This document shows positions 11,921 to 23,989 of a DNA stretch of 64,000 nt, one piece after another. The position numbers and the translations under genes were made by a program. The notes beneath the pieces were generated by a model. It was not told the DNA's origin, made no database searches, and saw only the letters and a program-made list of their open reading frames with translations. The stretch's first letter is position 1. The number at the start of each line of letters is the position of its first letter. The stretch is from Antedon mediterranea (taxonomy: Eukaryota > Echinodermata > Crinoidea > Comatulida > Antedonidae), in the NCBI RefSeq assembly GCF_964355755.1, contig NC_092670.1:8555201-8619200 (forward strand). Reading direction: 5' to 3'.

Positions 11921-12279
11921 GCCTAAGCTAAGTTAAATTATACACACAAAAAAACACGCCATCCATGCATATTGTTTTGTATTATTAATGCCAAGTTGTT
12001 TTTTCTAGTGTTTTAGTGTGTACAGTATATAAATATAGGCTAGGTCTAGGTATAAGCAGACTTATGGAAAGATCAAACATCAATCAACACAATAGTAGAC
12101 CCAGGCTTAGGCCTCATGCAAACTTAAAACGAATGGTGAACCTAAAAGTTATAGGTTTTATTACTATATTAGGGCCTATCCTAAGCCCACATGTCATTAT
12201 TTATCCTATGTTGGTCCTAAATAAATTTATAATTAACAATAACATTCATTAAATCCATTTAATATGTTTTGTATTTTAG

Positions 12280-12813
12280 GACGCAAAGCCAAATATATAG
12301 CTTTGATGCTGTAGTGTGGAATATGTACAGCTATTTCGATTGGGATTTGGAAAAGGACAACCACTTTTGACCGAAATTCAAATCCATGCACGCCGTAGTA
12401 TTAGTAATCTTTTATATAGGCCTAAGCAGTCTTTATTTACAACATTGTTTTTGTGTGTTTTTGATACATATAATTATGTCTAAGCACCTTTTATTTCGTT
12501 TTCAAGGTCTTTGAGAGAGTCTACAGCACCAGAAAATAACATCAAGCCAGTTCCACCAGTTAAGCCTCCACGTCAGGGAAGACCCCCAATACCTGGGGCA
12601 AACATCCGAAGGAGAAAGTACAAACAAAAGTAAGTGTTTATATGCACAAGGTATAAGCAGTCTTATTAACAACATTGTGTGTTTGTCAACAACTCTTATT
12701 TCGTTTTCAAGGTCTGAAACACCTGAAATACAGATGGAAAAGAAGCCACTTCCGCCGCCAGTTAAGCCTCCATGTGGGACAAACATCCGAAGGAGGAAAT
12801 ACAAATTATTACA
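12280..12813 (+). CDS. Proline-rich exon cassettes (plus copy), gene not recognised
   Basis: Two consecutive exons, 12507-12629 (41 codons) and 12712-12813 (34 codons), are each entered after TTTCGTTTTCAAG and left at a GT donor. Both are bounded by phase-2 introns, so they are symmetric and can be duplicated without breaking frame. They join as K-SETPEI and share the pattern KPVPPVKPP / KPLPPPVKPP plus NIRRRKYK. The first contains PPVKPPR, which fits an SH3-ligand type PxxPxR motif. An upstream exon-like block starts at 12280 after TGTATTTTAG and stays open for about 29 codons in one frame. No start codon, gene end or family is identified. It is either a small disordered scaffold-type gene or duplicated fragments of one. 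Confidence 0.5.
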
Positions 12814-13588
12814 GTAGGTTTCTGACTGCACACCACCTACGTTATATTTGTCTTAAAACTTTCAACCATATCAATATAGTCTTAATCATAATTTTTTCTC
12901 ATAGTTTTAAGTAAAACTTTTTTAACAACTAACAGATAATTCGAACATTTTTCTATAGCAAGGAATATTTTTTTTTGATTAAAAAAAAAGTTTCAAAAGG
13001 TAGAATTACTTTCAGGCTGATATTAATTAGGGTATAGTTGCTAGCAATCTCTATGAGAATGAACACAGTCGTAGTGAGCTTAATTTAATTTCCAGGTTTT
13101 TTGGCAGATATGTATCACCTATATTGACGGTAGGTCTACTTTAATATTTCATTGACTGAAGACAAGACAGTAATGTATTACCGAGACCAAGTTGAAATTT
13201 AATACTTAATACGTTATTTAGCATCAATACCTAGTAGGCTCTGACGTTGAAAATTGACTACAAATAATACATTTCTTTGCACCACACTGGTTCAGATACA
13301 CTATTTTCTCACCTTGGCTGTGGCCCTCAAACGAGGCTTGTTTTGCAGCATAAACCATATTTACCTTCCTATTTAAAAAACACTTGCTTGCTTTTGGTGC
13401 TTTAACTGCCATGTCTGGTAAATTGAAACCCTATACTGGCTAAAGCTCGACATCTGATCTTATCTTCCTCTTCTATCTCCCTTTATAGACAGATGTTGAT
13501 ATTTGATAAAATAAAGTTTGTGAAACTTAAACTTTGATTCATTCATCTGATCATATCTTTTCTATAAAACAATATTGTGCCTTAACGT

Positions 13589-13990
13589 TGACGTCTTGTC
13601 AATTTGGCTGTAGACTTCAAAGGAGCTGCAGCCCAACACATGTTATCTGATTTTTTCCATAAACATTATTTTTCGTTCACGTTGGCGTCTTGTCAATTCG
13701 GCTGCAGACGTGAACGAAGCTGCAGCCCAACGCATCTGATTGTATATTACCATAAACACTATTGTGTGTTCACGTTGACGTCTTGTCAATTCGGCTGCAG
13801 ATTCAACGGAGCAGCAGCCCAACACATCTGATCTTAGTTTTTCCATAAACACTAGTGTGCCTTCACGTTGACGTCTTGTCAAGTCGGCTGCAGATTTAAT
13901 GGAGCTGCAGCCCAACGCATCTGATCTTTTCCATAAGCACTATTGTGCCTTCACGTTGACGTCTTGTCAATTCGGCTACAGACTTTAACG
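13589..13990. repeat. Five tandem 87-95-bp units
   Basis: Each unit begins TTGACGTCTTGTCAATTCGG, continues through CTGCAG-containing sequence and ends near CCATAAACACTATTGTG. Starts are at about 13589, 13684, 13777, 13870 and 13957, the last being partial. Decayed relatives lie at about 15710, 15905 and 16150. Open frames here on both strands are repeat artefacts. The array sits between the plus and minus copies of the proline-rich cassettes. Confidence 0.75.
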
Positions 13991-14289
13991 GAACCATGTG
14001 TTTTATCGCCAAACTGTTTGAACTTATTTTGGCCTATTTTGCGGCCACTCACTCTTCTGGAGTATTTAAACATGTGTGCCAAAAACGCACCCAAAAAAAT
14101 ATTTTGTGTGCAGGTAAACGCGAACTTTTGTTTGTGTTTTCTTCTTTTGCTGTTTTCCATAGACTTGAACTGTTGGAGCCAGTGTGCCTTTTCGACATTG
14201 GTTGATGACTGGTTGTAGGAGAAACGAGTGAGATTTTATTTGATTCGATTTTGTCCTCTTCCATAATCCTAATTTAAATAATTGAATGT

Positions 14290-15165
14290 ACTTGACATCT
14301 TGTTTTGTATTTTCTTCTCTTGCTATTCCTTTTTTTTTCGGTTTCCCCAGGTATTGGGACTCTTCTTGAGGTGGAGGCTTAACTGGCGGAACTGGCTTCT
14401 TGATGTTATTTTCCATCCATATTTCTGGTGTTTTAGATTCTCCCCAGGACCTTGAAACTGGCAAAAGTGGCTTCTTATTTTCCATCTTTATTTCTAGTGT
14501 TTTAGACCTTGAAAACGAAATAAGTGAAAACACACGCACACAAAATGTTGTTAATAAAGACTGCTTATACCTTGTGCAGCTAACTTTTGTTTGTACTTTC
14601 TCCCTCGGATGTTTGCCTCAGGTAGGCCTATTTGGGGTCTTCCCGAGTCTTGATGTGGAGGCTTAACTGGCGGAACTGGCTTCTTCTTGATGTTATTTTC
14701 TGGAGCTGTAGATTCTCTCAAAAGACCTTTAAAACGAAATTAGAGGTGTTTAGACATGTATATCAAAACACAAAAAAACATAATACCTTGTGCATTACTA
14801 AACACTAACTTTTGTTTGTAATTTCTCCGGATGTTTTCCCCAGGTATTGGGGTCTTCTTGAGTCTTGAGGTGGAGGCTTAACTGGCGGAACTGGTTTCTT
14901 GATGTTATTTTCCATCCATATTTCTGGTGTTTTAGATTCATCCGAAGACCTTGAAAACAAATAAGAGGTGTCGAAACACTTTGTCTTTTGTTCTCCTGCA
15001 ATCTCCCATTAATATGGTCGGTAGCAGCAATTGCCTATTTCGATTTGGATTTGTATGAATTTGGATTTCGGTTAAAGTTGTTAATGTGTTTTTCCAAATC
15101 GAAATAGTTGAACAACATCAGCATCAACATTTTTTTTTTGTGGCTTTGTGTCCTAAAATACAAAA
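14290..15165 (-). pseudogene. Inverted diverged copies of the proline-rich cassettes
   Basis: On the minus strand the cassettes recur at 14949-14810, 14726-14585 and 14507-about 14290 (the last looks like two fused units). They keep KKPVPPVKPP, KTPEIWMENN and the preceding CGTTTTCAAG|GTCT acceptor. A block at about 15165-15025 matches the exon-like block at 12280-12400 on plus. The middle cassette carries one extra T relative to the plus copy, which puts a stop in the shared frame. The third has lost its donor. Exit phases differ between copies. A working minus-strand gene therefore looks unlikely, though the 14949-14810 exon is intact by itself. Confidence 0.5.
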
Positions 15166-15169
15166 CACG

Positions 15170-16560
15170 TTAAGATGAAATTAATGTTATTGTTAATGAT
15201 AATTGAAATCAAAATTAAATTAAAAGTTACTGTACTACTCAGAGACAAAATAATTTTTTTAATTTTTAATCTTTATGCTCTCCCACACACTTCCCAAGAA
15301 TTGGATTGTCAGAAGGAGTTTTGTTGATGGATGGGTACGCTAGAACAACACTGTAGCCTGCTCTTCTTGGCACTTCCCCTCAAACTTGGATGGGTTTTCT
15401 GTGTATTATAGAAATAGTGTTTAAGCCTTCCTCAACAGTATTACATATCAACAATTAGATCGTACCTTTCGTGAAACAAGACATCTTGTGCTATATCTAC
15501 TTTCAATTCGTCGGTGACCGGCACTGGTATGCTGCCATAATAATACTATGTGCTTTAAATTTGACAGCTTATCAATTCTCTGCTCATTAAAAATGGTTAT
15601 GCTCTAACCCAAACCTTTAGTTTGCTTGAGATTGGTGAAACTTGTTTGAATCAGTTTAAATCTATCTCAACAGGGCTGGAGCACATGATCTTATTTTCCC
15701 TCTTTAACTTTGACGTCTTGTCAACTCATCTACGGCCCATAGCCGGTCTGCAGCTAAACACATATGAATCGTATCTTATCTTTCTCATAAATAACATCTC
15801 TCACACTTTCCCGAAATTGGATAGTTCTGAGTAGGAATAGGGTTTGTAGTACTGCAGCTCAACACAACTTGTCTTTCAAATAATGCTATAAATGTGCTTT
15901 AAATTAAACAGAGCTTATCAATTCTGCTGCAGAGCTCAACCCATCGAATCCATTCTTCCCATAAAAAAACAAACATGTTATTCTATTCTAGGCACTTCCC
16001 AGATAGATGGATGGTTTGGGTGAGATAGTTGAAATCTTCCTCAATACAATACCTAATTAATCTTTTTCACAAAAGAAAAACCTCCTTAGCTATGAGTGTT
16101 TTTTTTTAATCTGTCTGATTTTATTTTTCTCATAAAAAGTATTCTGCTTTGACATCGTGTCAATTCGTCTGCAGCCCAAATTGCGACCTCTACACTTGTG
16201 TCTTGTTCATATACAATCTTGTACTTTCCTTCTTAGATCTTGCCTACTCGGCTGCGGAGCACGAGGCGGCTGTGGTCGGCTCTCTGTTTCTTGCCTATAC
16301 CACTTTTTGCTTCACTCTTTAACTCTTATTTCTAGACAGTAAATTCCATCAATTGCCTCTGCTCCAAAAACATGTTCTGTAATACCTTGCAGTAGACCTG
16401 TCACAATGTGACATCCTTTTCACTATTTTAATTTCAAAAAGGCGAACTCAATCAATACCTTTTTGCTCAAATAACTTGTCTATAACATCTTGCATTGCAT
16501 TAAGCCGTATATCTTTTCTATTATTTTATTTCAAAAAGGCAAACTCCATCAACTATTTTT
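15170..16560. other. Decayed repeats, no gene seen
   Basis: This segment holds diverged relatives of the 13589-13990 repeat (for example TTTGACGTCTTGTCAACTC near 15710) and of short AAAAAGGC(A/G)AACTC blocks near 16438 and 16535. No convincing exon was found on either strand. Confidence 0.5.
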
Positions 16561-16562
16561 GA

Positions 16563-16700
16563 CATAAATTGATTCTTGGATTCGGCATTTAAATAAACTT
16601 GAATCTGAATTTAAACCACTGTATTGTTTAGTGCTCAGATGAAATTTTACATAAATTGATTCTGGGAATCGGCATTTAAATAAACTTGAATCTGAATTTA
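16563..16700. repeat. Tandem duplication, about 86 bp apart
   Basis: ACATAAATTGATTCT ... AAATAAACTTGAATCTGAATTTA occurs at 16563-16612 and again at 16649-16700 with very few changes. Each copy contains an AATAAA hexamer. Without a gene upstream this cannot be called a poly(A) site. Confidence 0.7.
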
Positions 16701-19410
16701 CAATTATTAAACGTGCAAATAATACAGTACTATATTTTCAAAATTACGGTGATAACTGATATAGAAGAATAAATATTTATATAATGTTACTCAATAGTAT
16801 TTATATCTGTTTTCATTTGTAAACAAATTATGAATATGACATTTTTTACTGTGCATTTTGCTAAAGATGTTTGACAAAGTATGTATATTTTAATAATAAT
16901 ATTTTATATTTTTTATAACTAGCATTTATGTCTTAAATTACTATGGTGTTTAACATGATAACGATGATGTATTATTACCATTTAATAAAACTATGCAATA
17001 CAATAATATTAAGTTTACTTCTTTGTTTTGTTTTTAATTTAAAAGTCATTTACTGTAGTATTAAACGTGCTTTTTATTTTAGTCCAACTTTATTCCCACG
17101 TCAACATTATTATTTATATATACACTATCAGACCTGCCAATAATGATGATAAATTGTCGCTAAGAAGTGGCGGCATACCAACACGTGATGATGAGAGAAG
17201 GGGAAACAGTTCAAAGTTTAGTGATGTCTCATTGATTTTTTTTTTTTTATTAATAATAGTATTTAATAATATAAATACCCCGAATTTAATTGAGAAGGTT
17301 TTATTATTTTAATTAGAAGTAGATAATATCAAATTATAAAACGTTTTGTGTTGCTTGTTTTTATTTTATTTTTGGGAGCATCAATTTTTGTGTTTTGTTT
17401 TTTCTTTTGTTTTTTTCTTTTTGCACTAAAATTGTGTAATTATAGACTATACTACCGTAATATGTATGTGCAACTCTTTTAAACATGAAACAATTTCGTT
17501 TAGGGCCTAGATTTTTTTTAAAAATCCTTTAGGATCTATCCATATAGGCCTAATAAAGATAAATTCAAACTGTAATAATTTCAAATAAAGTAGGCCTAAT
17601 CTGTTGTCTTTGCACCGATATTCATAAGTTATTCCACCTGAATGCAAATTAAGGTCAGTCAACTGTAATCAGTTTATACAGTACGATATTTTATGCATAC
17701 AAAAATATAGCGGTAAAGTACACACGTGGAGCTGTGAACTAAGATCATTTTATAGCAGCTCTTCATCGTAAAACTACAACGATACTAATAATTTTTATAG
17801 GTTACGTGTAATCACAAATATCGGGCGTAAACTTGTTTATTTTTAAACGGTTTCCATTTGAAAAACTTGGAATGGATGCGATGTCAAGGAACGTAAACAA
17901 CACTGACATCCTAACAAACAACACACTTAATGTTATAGTAAGCTGATATTTCGTTTCGATGTGTTGTTAAATCACAGCAGGCCTACACCTTAATAATTAA
18001 AACAAATTCAAACTCACACATTCACATTAAAATAATGTAGGGCATACTTTGTTGTCTATTTGAACTCATCTCCATGTTTTTAAAGCTTTGTTTTTGTTGG
18101 TATTCCTTTCAACAATATGTTACTTCCACTTGAATTAAATATAAGGTCAATTAACTGTCAGTTTGATGAACTGTGGATAGTGGTAAAAAGTACGGTACAA
18201 GCTACAACTACAACGTACATGTACTTACCATTTTAATTTATTAGGTATTTCAACACTTTTATGATTACTACAGTAATATTTCTTTCTTTGTGTTTAAAAT
18301 AAACTAAATGACATTCTTTACATTTTTGAATAGCGGATTTATGTTTATGTCAAGTTCAAAACATATAGGTGTATCCTCTCCAATATAACTTTACCCCAGG
18401 CCTAAAATAAATTCTCCCTATACCGAATATAAGTGTTTTGTTGAATGAACTTTCACCTGAAATTCAAAACATTGCAAATATATATTTGTTCATCATAAGA
18501 GAATTAAATATAATTAAGTTATTTGATAGGACCGTTTAATTTAGATCAATTATCGTAAATCAAACTTAACTACTTAGTTTTATTTGGTTTGTTAAATGAA
18601 GTTTATTTTTGTTAATCCTTCTTACTAATACAATTTTTCTGTACTTCTAATTTTTTCTCCAAGAAATAATGTTTAGTACGTACATATTTAGTTGGCAATA
18701 AGCTTTGATAGTTTAAAACTATACCGTTATCACTATTTTTGTCTCTTATTTTTGTTTGTTGACAATAAAGAGAAAAAGAATATATTATTATTATTTTATT
18801 ACAATTTATTTTAATATCTAATATTTTTAGATATTAAAATTAGGAATAAAATATAAACGATGTGACTACCGCTACCTTATTGTTTCGGTATAAGAAAGGT
18901 AATTATTTAAAAATACTATCTAAAACTTAGACTGACGAATCAAATAAATTATTTGCAAAGATCTTGCAAATTCACGTAAAATTCCTTCTTCAATAATTAA
19001 AAATTCATTGCCACATCTGTCGGAACGATTGTTATAGACTTCCCGGGAAGGATCGTTTTTCGGAAACTTTCGATCCGTGTGGTGGTCTAGAGCAATTCTT
19101 CAAATACCATTGGTCCAACAAGTGGGTACATTTTTGCCAAAATAAACGGTTTGATTGGCTGAAGAACTTTGTTTAAGATATGGTCATCGTTATTATTGAC
19201 GTTAAAGAGAGGAGCATAACCTTATGTATTTAAATGTTTGTTTTTAACTCTCTTTTAACATATCGAACTACGATTGTCACTAAGCCTGAGCTTGGAAGGA
19301 AGAACAACTTTCTTTATTGAGTATTATCATCATAAATAATTGTAAGTGTTACATATTGTTATTTATTTTAAAATTATTTAATTAGAGTACATGGAGGATA
19401 AGGATGGTCG
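16701..19410. other. AT-rich intergenic DNA
   Basis: I see no exon with splice sites, no RNA gene and no well-bounded mobile element here. There are only long A/T runs and short AGGCCTA fragments. Confidence 0.5.
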
Positions 19411-19415
19411 AGTTT

Positions 19416-19450
19416 ACATATATAAGGGCGGGTTAGCAGTGCAGTTCATC
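19416..19450 (+). promoter_or_regulatory. Candidate TATA promoter upstream of the GPCR
   Basis: ACATATATAAGGGCGGG at 19416-19432 has a TATA-box shape followed by a short GC-rich stretch. A pyrimidine/A initiator-like TTCATC lies about 25 bp downstream. It is about 1 kb upstream of the GPCR coding exon, which is itself preceded by an acceptor. It could start a noncoding first exon, but no matching donor was settled. Confidence 0.25.
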
Positions 19451-20452
19451 TATGCCAGTTACTCTATGCCTAATTAACATCTTTTAACAATCTTGCTAAA
19501 TATCAGTTATAAATGTAACAAACCTCTTCTCGATCTTCAGTATTGTATTTTAAATTAGGCTACGTAAAAAGTAGATCACCCCTCCATACTGAATAATAGC
19601 TTCGAAAATTCTGTTGTCCTTGCCAAACGAACCGAAACGGTAAATTTCGTTGTAGGATACCGTAGTATTAAGTTCTTCTGGTCAGTGGTAAAAAAAAAAC
19701 CTCCCTCTCTCTCTGACTTAAAAAAAGGACAATCTTTATATTTGACGTTTGAACCATTTTTAATAAACGTCTGCTGATTCAAGAATTATTCTAATACTGT
19801 ATTTATTTTTAATATTTTTTTTTTTCCTCATTTGGAGCCTTGACATTATAGATCTGGTATTTGTTTTGTATGATTGGATTGATTAATAAAAATAATTTTA
19901 ATGTCAATGTATAGTCGGTCAGTTTAACATATGAAACAAATGCGTATTATAAATTGGATAAGGGCAAAACTGTCTGTATGTACTGTTCATTGAAGTAAAT
20001 CGCATGGCGCCCTCAATAATCACCAAAAGTGTAAACTTTGGAAATTCTGTACTCTGTACTTCCGTAATAAAATTGCTAAATTAAAGATGTAGTCGCGAAT
20101 AAGCGCAGCAGGCGAAGGTCTAACGATGTGCCAATACAAAATATATAATATTGTGACTTGCTGAAAATAAAATAAAAATAAATAAATTTTATTGAATAAA
20201 AATACTTCAATGGCACCTCATACCCCATCAAAATGCTCGAAAGATGGCCGCGTTGTTGACGGTGACGACATTTACCACATCATCAGAGACATTTTCCTTT
20301 TCTTCATTTTTCATTCGACACAAGCGGCGGTCAAGGCGTTGACTCAACTGCATTAGATTTTCTTTCATTCTTACATACCCGTATATAATATTAATTATGA
20401 TATTCACTTTAAATTATTTTTAATACAGGTTATACAACCGTAGCCTGCTGAA

Positions 20453-21607
20453 ATGTTCACCACCACTTCGTTCCAACTTTATGGAAAGAGTTCTCTAATT
20501 ATATCTGATGACAGCGACCCTTCCTCAAGTTTCAGTGAAGATGACGTCATAGATGATATTTACATACCACCAGTTCTGTACTACACCTTCTTCTTGTTCA
20601 ATGTTCTTGTTATTGTTATTAGTAATTCATTGGTCATCGTAGCAGTTTTACGTTCAAAGGTTTTACGAAGATCTGTGACGAACATTCTGATAACTTCTCT
20701 GTGCGCATCAGACATTTTAGCCGGGATTTTCTATACGCCTGCACTGGCCTACATCAGTATCAATTCATTGGTGTCGCTAAACTTATACGTGTGCCGTGTA
20801 TTTGTCGGGTTCTTTCCGATGGTTGCTTATTCCGCCAGTTGGCTTTCAATCTTAGCTATCGCAATTGACAGATTCCGTGCCATCGTTCAGCCATTAAAAC
20901 CTCGGATTACGCATGCTCTCAGTTACTTGATGATCTTCCTTGTCTGGACTATCAGTGTCTTCTTTGGCGTCTTCAAGTCATCTCTTTTGTATGCCGTGTC
21001 ATACACCGTCCAAAAAGGAGACTTCTCTGTCACGTATCAGACTTGCGACATAACTCTTGAGAATCTTAAGATTTGGATTCTGACAGACATAGCGTTGTAT
21101 TTACTTTTGCTCATATCTGTTAGTCTGATTTACTGCATCATTGCACACGTGTTATGGTTCGGTGGTCGTTCGATACCATCCCTGCACCAAGCACGTCAGC
21201 AATCCAAAAAGCGCGCCATCAAAATGTTCGTCTGTGTCGTGTTTTTGTTTGCTGCTTCTTGGCTGCCATACTACGCATTAATCTTTTACACAGATTTCAT
21301 AAACGGTCAATTTTACGGCTGGGGATTGGCAAACTTTATCACGTGTCTAATAACAGTCATTAACAGTTGGATGGACCCTTTTATCTACGGGTATTACAAC
21401 GAGAACTTTCGAAGTGAAATTAAGAAGATTTTTAGGTCGATATTTCTTCGGAGGAGGAAACCTGTGGCCAATACAGCTGCTGACAACCGCGTTAGACCGT
21501 TGAGTCCGCATTTGCCATGCAGCAGACAAGACAGCAGAATAACAATGCCTGTACACGCCTGTGATAATCCTGCCATGAATAGAAGTACCATAATACCATC
21601 AGAATGA
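20453..21607 (+). CDS. Orphan rhodopsin-class GPCR
   Basis: A 384-residue receptor encoded in one exon. Seven hydrophobic spans lie at roughly residues 42-66, 76-100, 112-140, 156-178, 207-232, 255-280 and 288-312. Class A hallmarks are visible: N58 in TM1 (SNSLV), D87 in TM2 (CASDIL), C114 at the start of TM3 pairing with C198 in the second extracellular loop, DRF at 139-141 in place of DRY, SWLP at 269-272 in TM6, and DPFIY at 308-312 in place of NPxxY. The N-terminal tail is short, Ser/Asp/Glu-rich and lacks a signal peptide. The third intracellular loop is short and basic. The C-tail starts with a basic helix-8-like segment. Such features are usual in peptide-type invertebrate receptors; the ligand cannot be named. 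An acceptor (TTTTTAATACAG) ends at 20428, so an upstream noncoding exon is likely. Confidence 0.93.
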   Translation: MFTTTSFQLYGKSSLIISDDSDPSSSFSEDDVIDDIYIPPVLYYTFFLFNVLVIVISNSLVIVAVLRSKVLRRSVTNILITSLCASDILAGIFYTPALAYISINSLVSLNLYVCRVFVGFFPMVAYSASWLSILAIAIDRFRAIVQPLKPRITHALSYLMIFLVWTISVFFGVFKSSLLYAVSYTVQKGDFSVTYQTCDITLENLKIWILTDIALYLLLLISVSLIYCIIAHVLWFGGRSIPSLHQARQQSKKRAIKMFVCVVFLFAASWLPYYALIFYTDFINGQFYGWGLANFITCLITVINSWMDPFIYGYYNENFRSEIKKIFRSIFLRRRKPVANTAADNRVRPLSPHLPCSRQDSRITMPVHACDNPAMNRSTIIPSE

Positions 21608-21969
21608 TCTTTTGAAATGTAATATAAAACACTTTATTCGATGGAACAGATTCTAATTCGAATTATCAGAAGCGTTTATGGTTCAGATGCTTACTTATGT
21701 ATAATACATTTTATTTTTAAATAATTTTAATATTGACATGACGTAAGAATAATTATGTATAAAATTAAATATTAGATAAAATTAAACATTACAAGTATTA
21801 AATCGTTAAGAATCAGATGTATTTCAGTGACGTCATAGCAGTTATTAAATATTTAATAATGGTATTTACTGTAACATATTTTATTTTGTTTTGTACAGCT
21901 TTTCCACACTCAATACTGACCATGCTGCGGAGTAAAAGCAGTTTTAAACGCTTAGTTGTGATACTATTA

Positions 21970-22300
21970 TCTTTGAATTGAATTGAATTGAAATATATAT
22001 TTATACTGGGTAACCTCTTCAGTCAAAGACTGGTCTCCCCGGAGGGCCCAGTTGGTGATCAGTGGCTGTGATGTACTAATACACCGGGGTAACCCCCTAC
22101 TCGTCTCGAAAGATGTACTAGGTTCTTTAAAGTGCACACGAGCAAGTTGTGTACACTGGACCTACGGTTTATAGTCCTTATCCGAGAAGACTCGTTCTAC
22201 CACCAGAACCATGGAGTGAGTGAGCCTCGAACCCCTGCCGATGTTATGGCTACGTGATTACGGTTCCACTGTCTTAACCGCTCGGCCACTCACTCACTCT
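21970..22300 (-). mobile_element. tRNA-derived SINE
   Basis: On the minus strand the head reads GTGGCCGAGCGGTTAAGAC (A-box part at 22289-22279) and GGGTTCGAGGC (B box near 22234-22224), resembling a Leu/Ser-type tRNA. A tRNA-unrelated body follows. The element ends in a short (TTCAA)n tail, seen on plus as GAATTGAATTGAATTGAA near 21975-21992. It lies 360 bp after the GPCR stop. Confidence 0.75.
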
Positions 22301-22988
22301 TTCTGGATTTGATATAAAAATTCCACCTGTTAAAAGTTTTATTTTCACGTACGCCACCGTCTAACATATGTCATCATTTCTCTTTTAGCCATAACACACA
22401 ATCTGACAAGGTATAGTTTAAAAACATTTTGACCCTCAGGCCGGTCACTCAGAAAATGAAATTTAAAATATAAATATATACAAAAATACACTAAACACAA
22501 ACAACGTACAATACTACCGGGTATTTACAAATATATAAAAAATTGTTATTTAAATATATTAAATTTTGAATCATATAATCTCATTTATATTATGTTTAGC
22601 CTATATCAACCCAATGGCTCTCTTAACGGGATGTAATTGTTATTAAACGTTACTAATAACTACAGCTATGGTAAAACTCAGTTCTTTGAGCATTAGACTC
22701 CAGGAGGTCCAGTCAAATAATTGTATAGTGTGTTCCGAAGATATGGAAAACACATATCACAATAAACGGAATATTGAATCTTGAGTATGCCTATAATCAC
22801 ACCACCTATTAAATCAAAGGCGGAATCTTATATTTGTGGACATTATAATTATGAACACTATGATGCTTTAATTTTTTTCAAAATTGCAGGAGACATTGCT
22901 GGAAAACTCATTTTTTCGACCACTAACATGCCCAGCGCCTTTGATTTTGTACCTCGGTCTTTGAATTGACGCTTTATAAATTTTGATA

Positions 22989-23018
22989 TAATAATAATAA
23001 TAATAACAATAATAACAC

Positions 23019-23061
<43 letters not shown>
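22989..23061. repeat. (TAA)n microsatellite
   Basis: Interrupted ATAATAATA repeats of about 70 bp in AT-rich intergenic DNA. The surrounding region (22300-23850) shows no gene. Confidence 0.9.
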
Positions 23062-23062
<1 letters not shown>

Positions 23063-23862
23063 TATCAATTGGCCCTACAAACAAAGCAGCAAGTTAAATA
23101 TATGTGTACCCTTGTTTGTAAAAACCTTGGTAGGCCTAAAATGTTTTGCTATTGGTTGTAAATAAAACAAAAGTAAATAAAATGAATTAAACATAAATTA
23201 ACAAGAAAGCCTAATTAGGATAATAAATAAATTATGAAATACATAAATGATTAATTAATAAGTTATATAATAAATTCGATCGTAGGGCCTACTTGTTTTG
23301 CTGTTGGTTATAAAACAACATTAAAGCCTATTTGATAAATTCATTATATACATTTCTGTCAGCAATTATTATACTTAAATTATGTGTAAATGCCTCGAAA
23401 AGTAAATATTATTTTATTAATATAATATATATATTTCCCCACAATGGTTGAGAGGGGGTGGAAAAACAATTAAAGCATTATATAATACGAAATTAAGCGC
23501 GCCTTCTCCGGTCCTATTTGTGTTTATCACTAACAGTTAATAATAATTATAATCCTTTGGATATTAATAATATATAAATAATTAAGAAATGTAGCCTAAA
23601 AACAGTAAATACAGTGTAACTTGAATTTAAAAAGTCATTAGGCCTACTGTACTGATATTAAAGCTGGCCTCTTTTTTTTATCGATCAAGGCCTACGCAAA
23701 GCTCGTTATCAATGTATGGATCGAAAAAAGAGTCAATTATTATTTTGGTTACTCAATATATGAAGTATAATAGAATATAAAATAGTAAATCAAAACTAAA
23801 CAGCTTCGGAAACTACTAGGCTATTTGCTTTTATACCGTATTTTTGTGTGTGGAATCACTTT

Positions 23863-23907
23863 AATTACGTCATCAAGTAACTTCCTCTTTTTCGTTGCTA
23901 AGCACCC
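23863..23907 (+). promoter_or_regulatory. CRE-like and X-box-like sites upstream of DCDC2
   Basis: TTACGTCA at 23865-23872 resembles a cAMP-response element. GTTGCTAAGCACCC at 23894-23907 resembles an RFX X-box with one good half (GTTGCT) and one weaker half. They lie about 165-205 bp before the DCDC2 start codon. RFX factors control many ciliary genes, and vertebrate DCDC2 is ciliary, so the placement makes sense. Binding is inferred. Confidence 0.4.
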
Positions 23908-23989
23908 AAACTTTGAAAACAATAGATTGTAAACATTGACTCTTCCCATCGTCCTTTCTGCGCCGCGAGTCAAAAAACCATTTTTGTAA

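Noticed and set aside
13604-14264. Several overlapping 70-90-codon open frames on both strands
   Set aside because: They arise from the 90-bp tandem repeats and the adjacent low-complexity stretch. The frames have no matching splice sites or domain.
22200-22300. Functional minus-strand tRNA-Leu/Ser
   Set aside because: The tRNA-like head is followed by a SINE body and (TTCAA)n tail, and the acceptor stem does not close cleanly.
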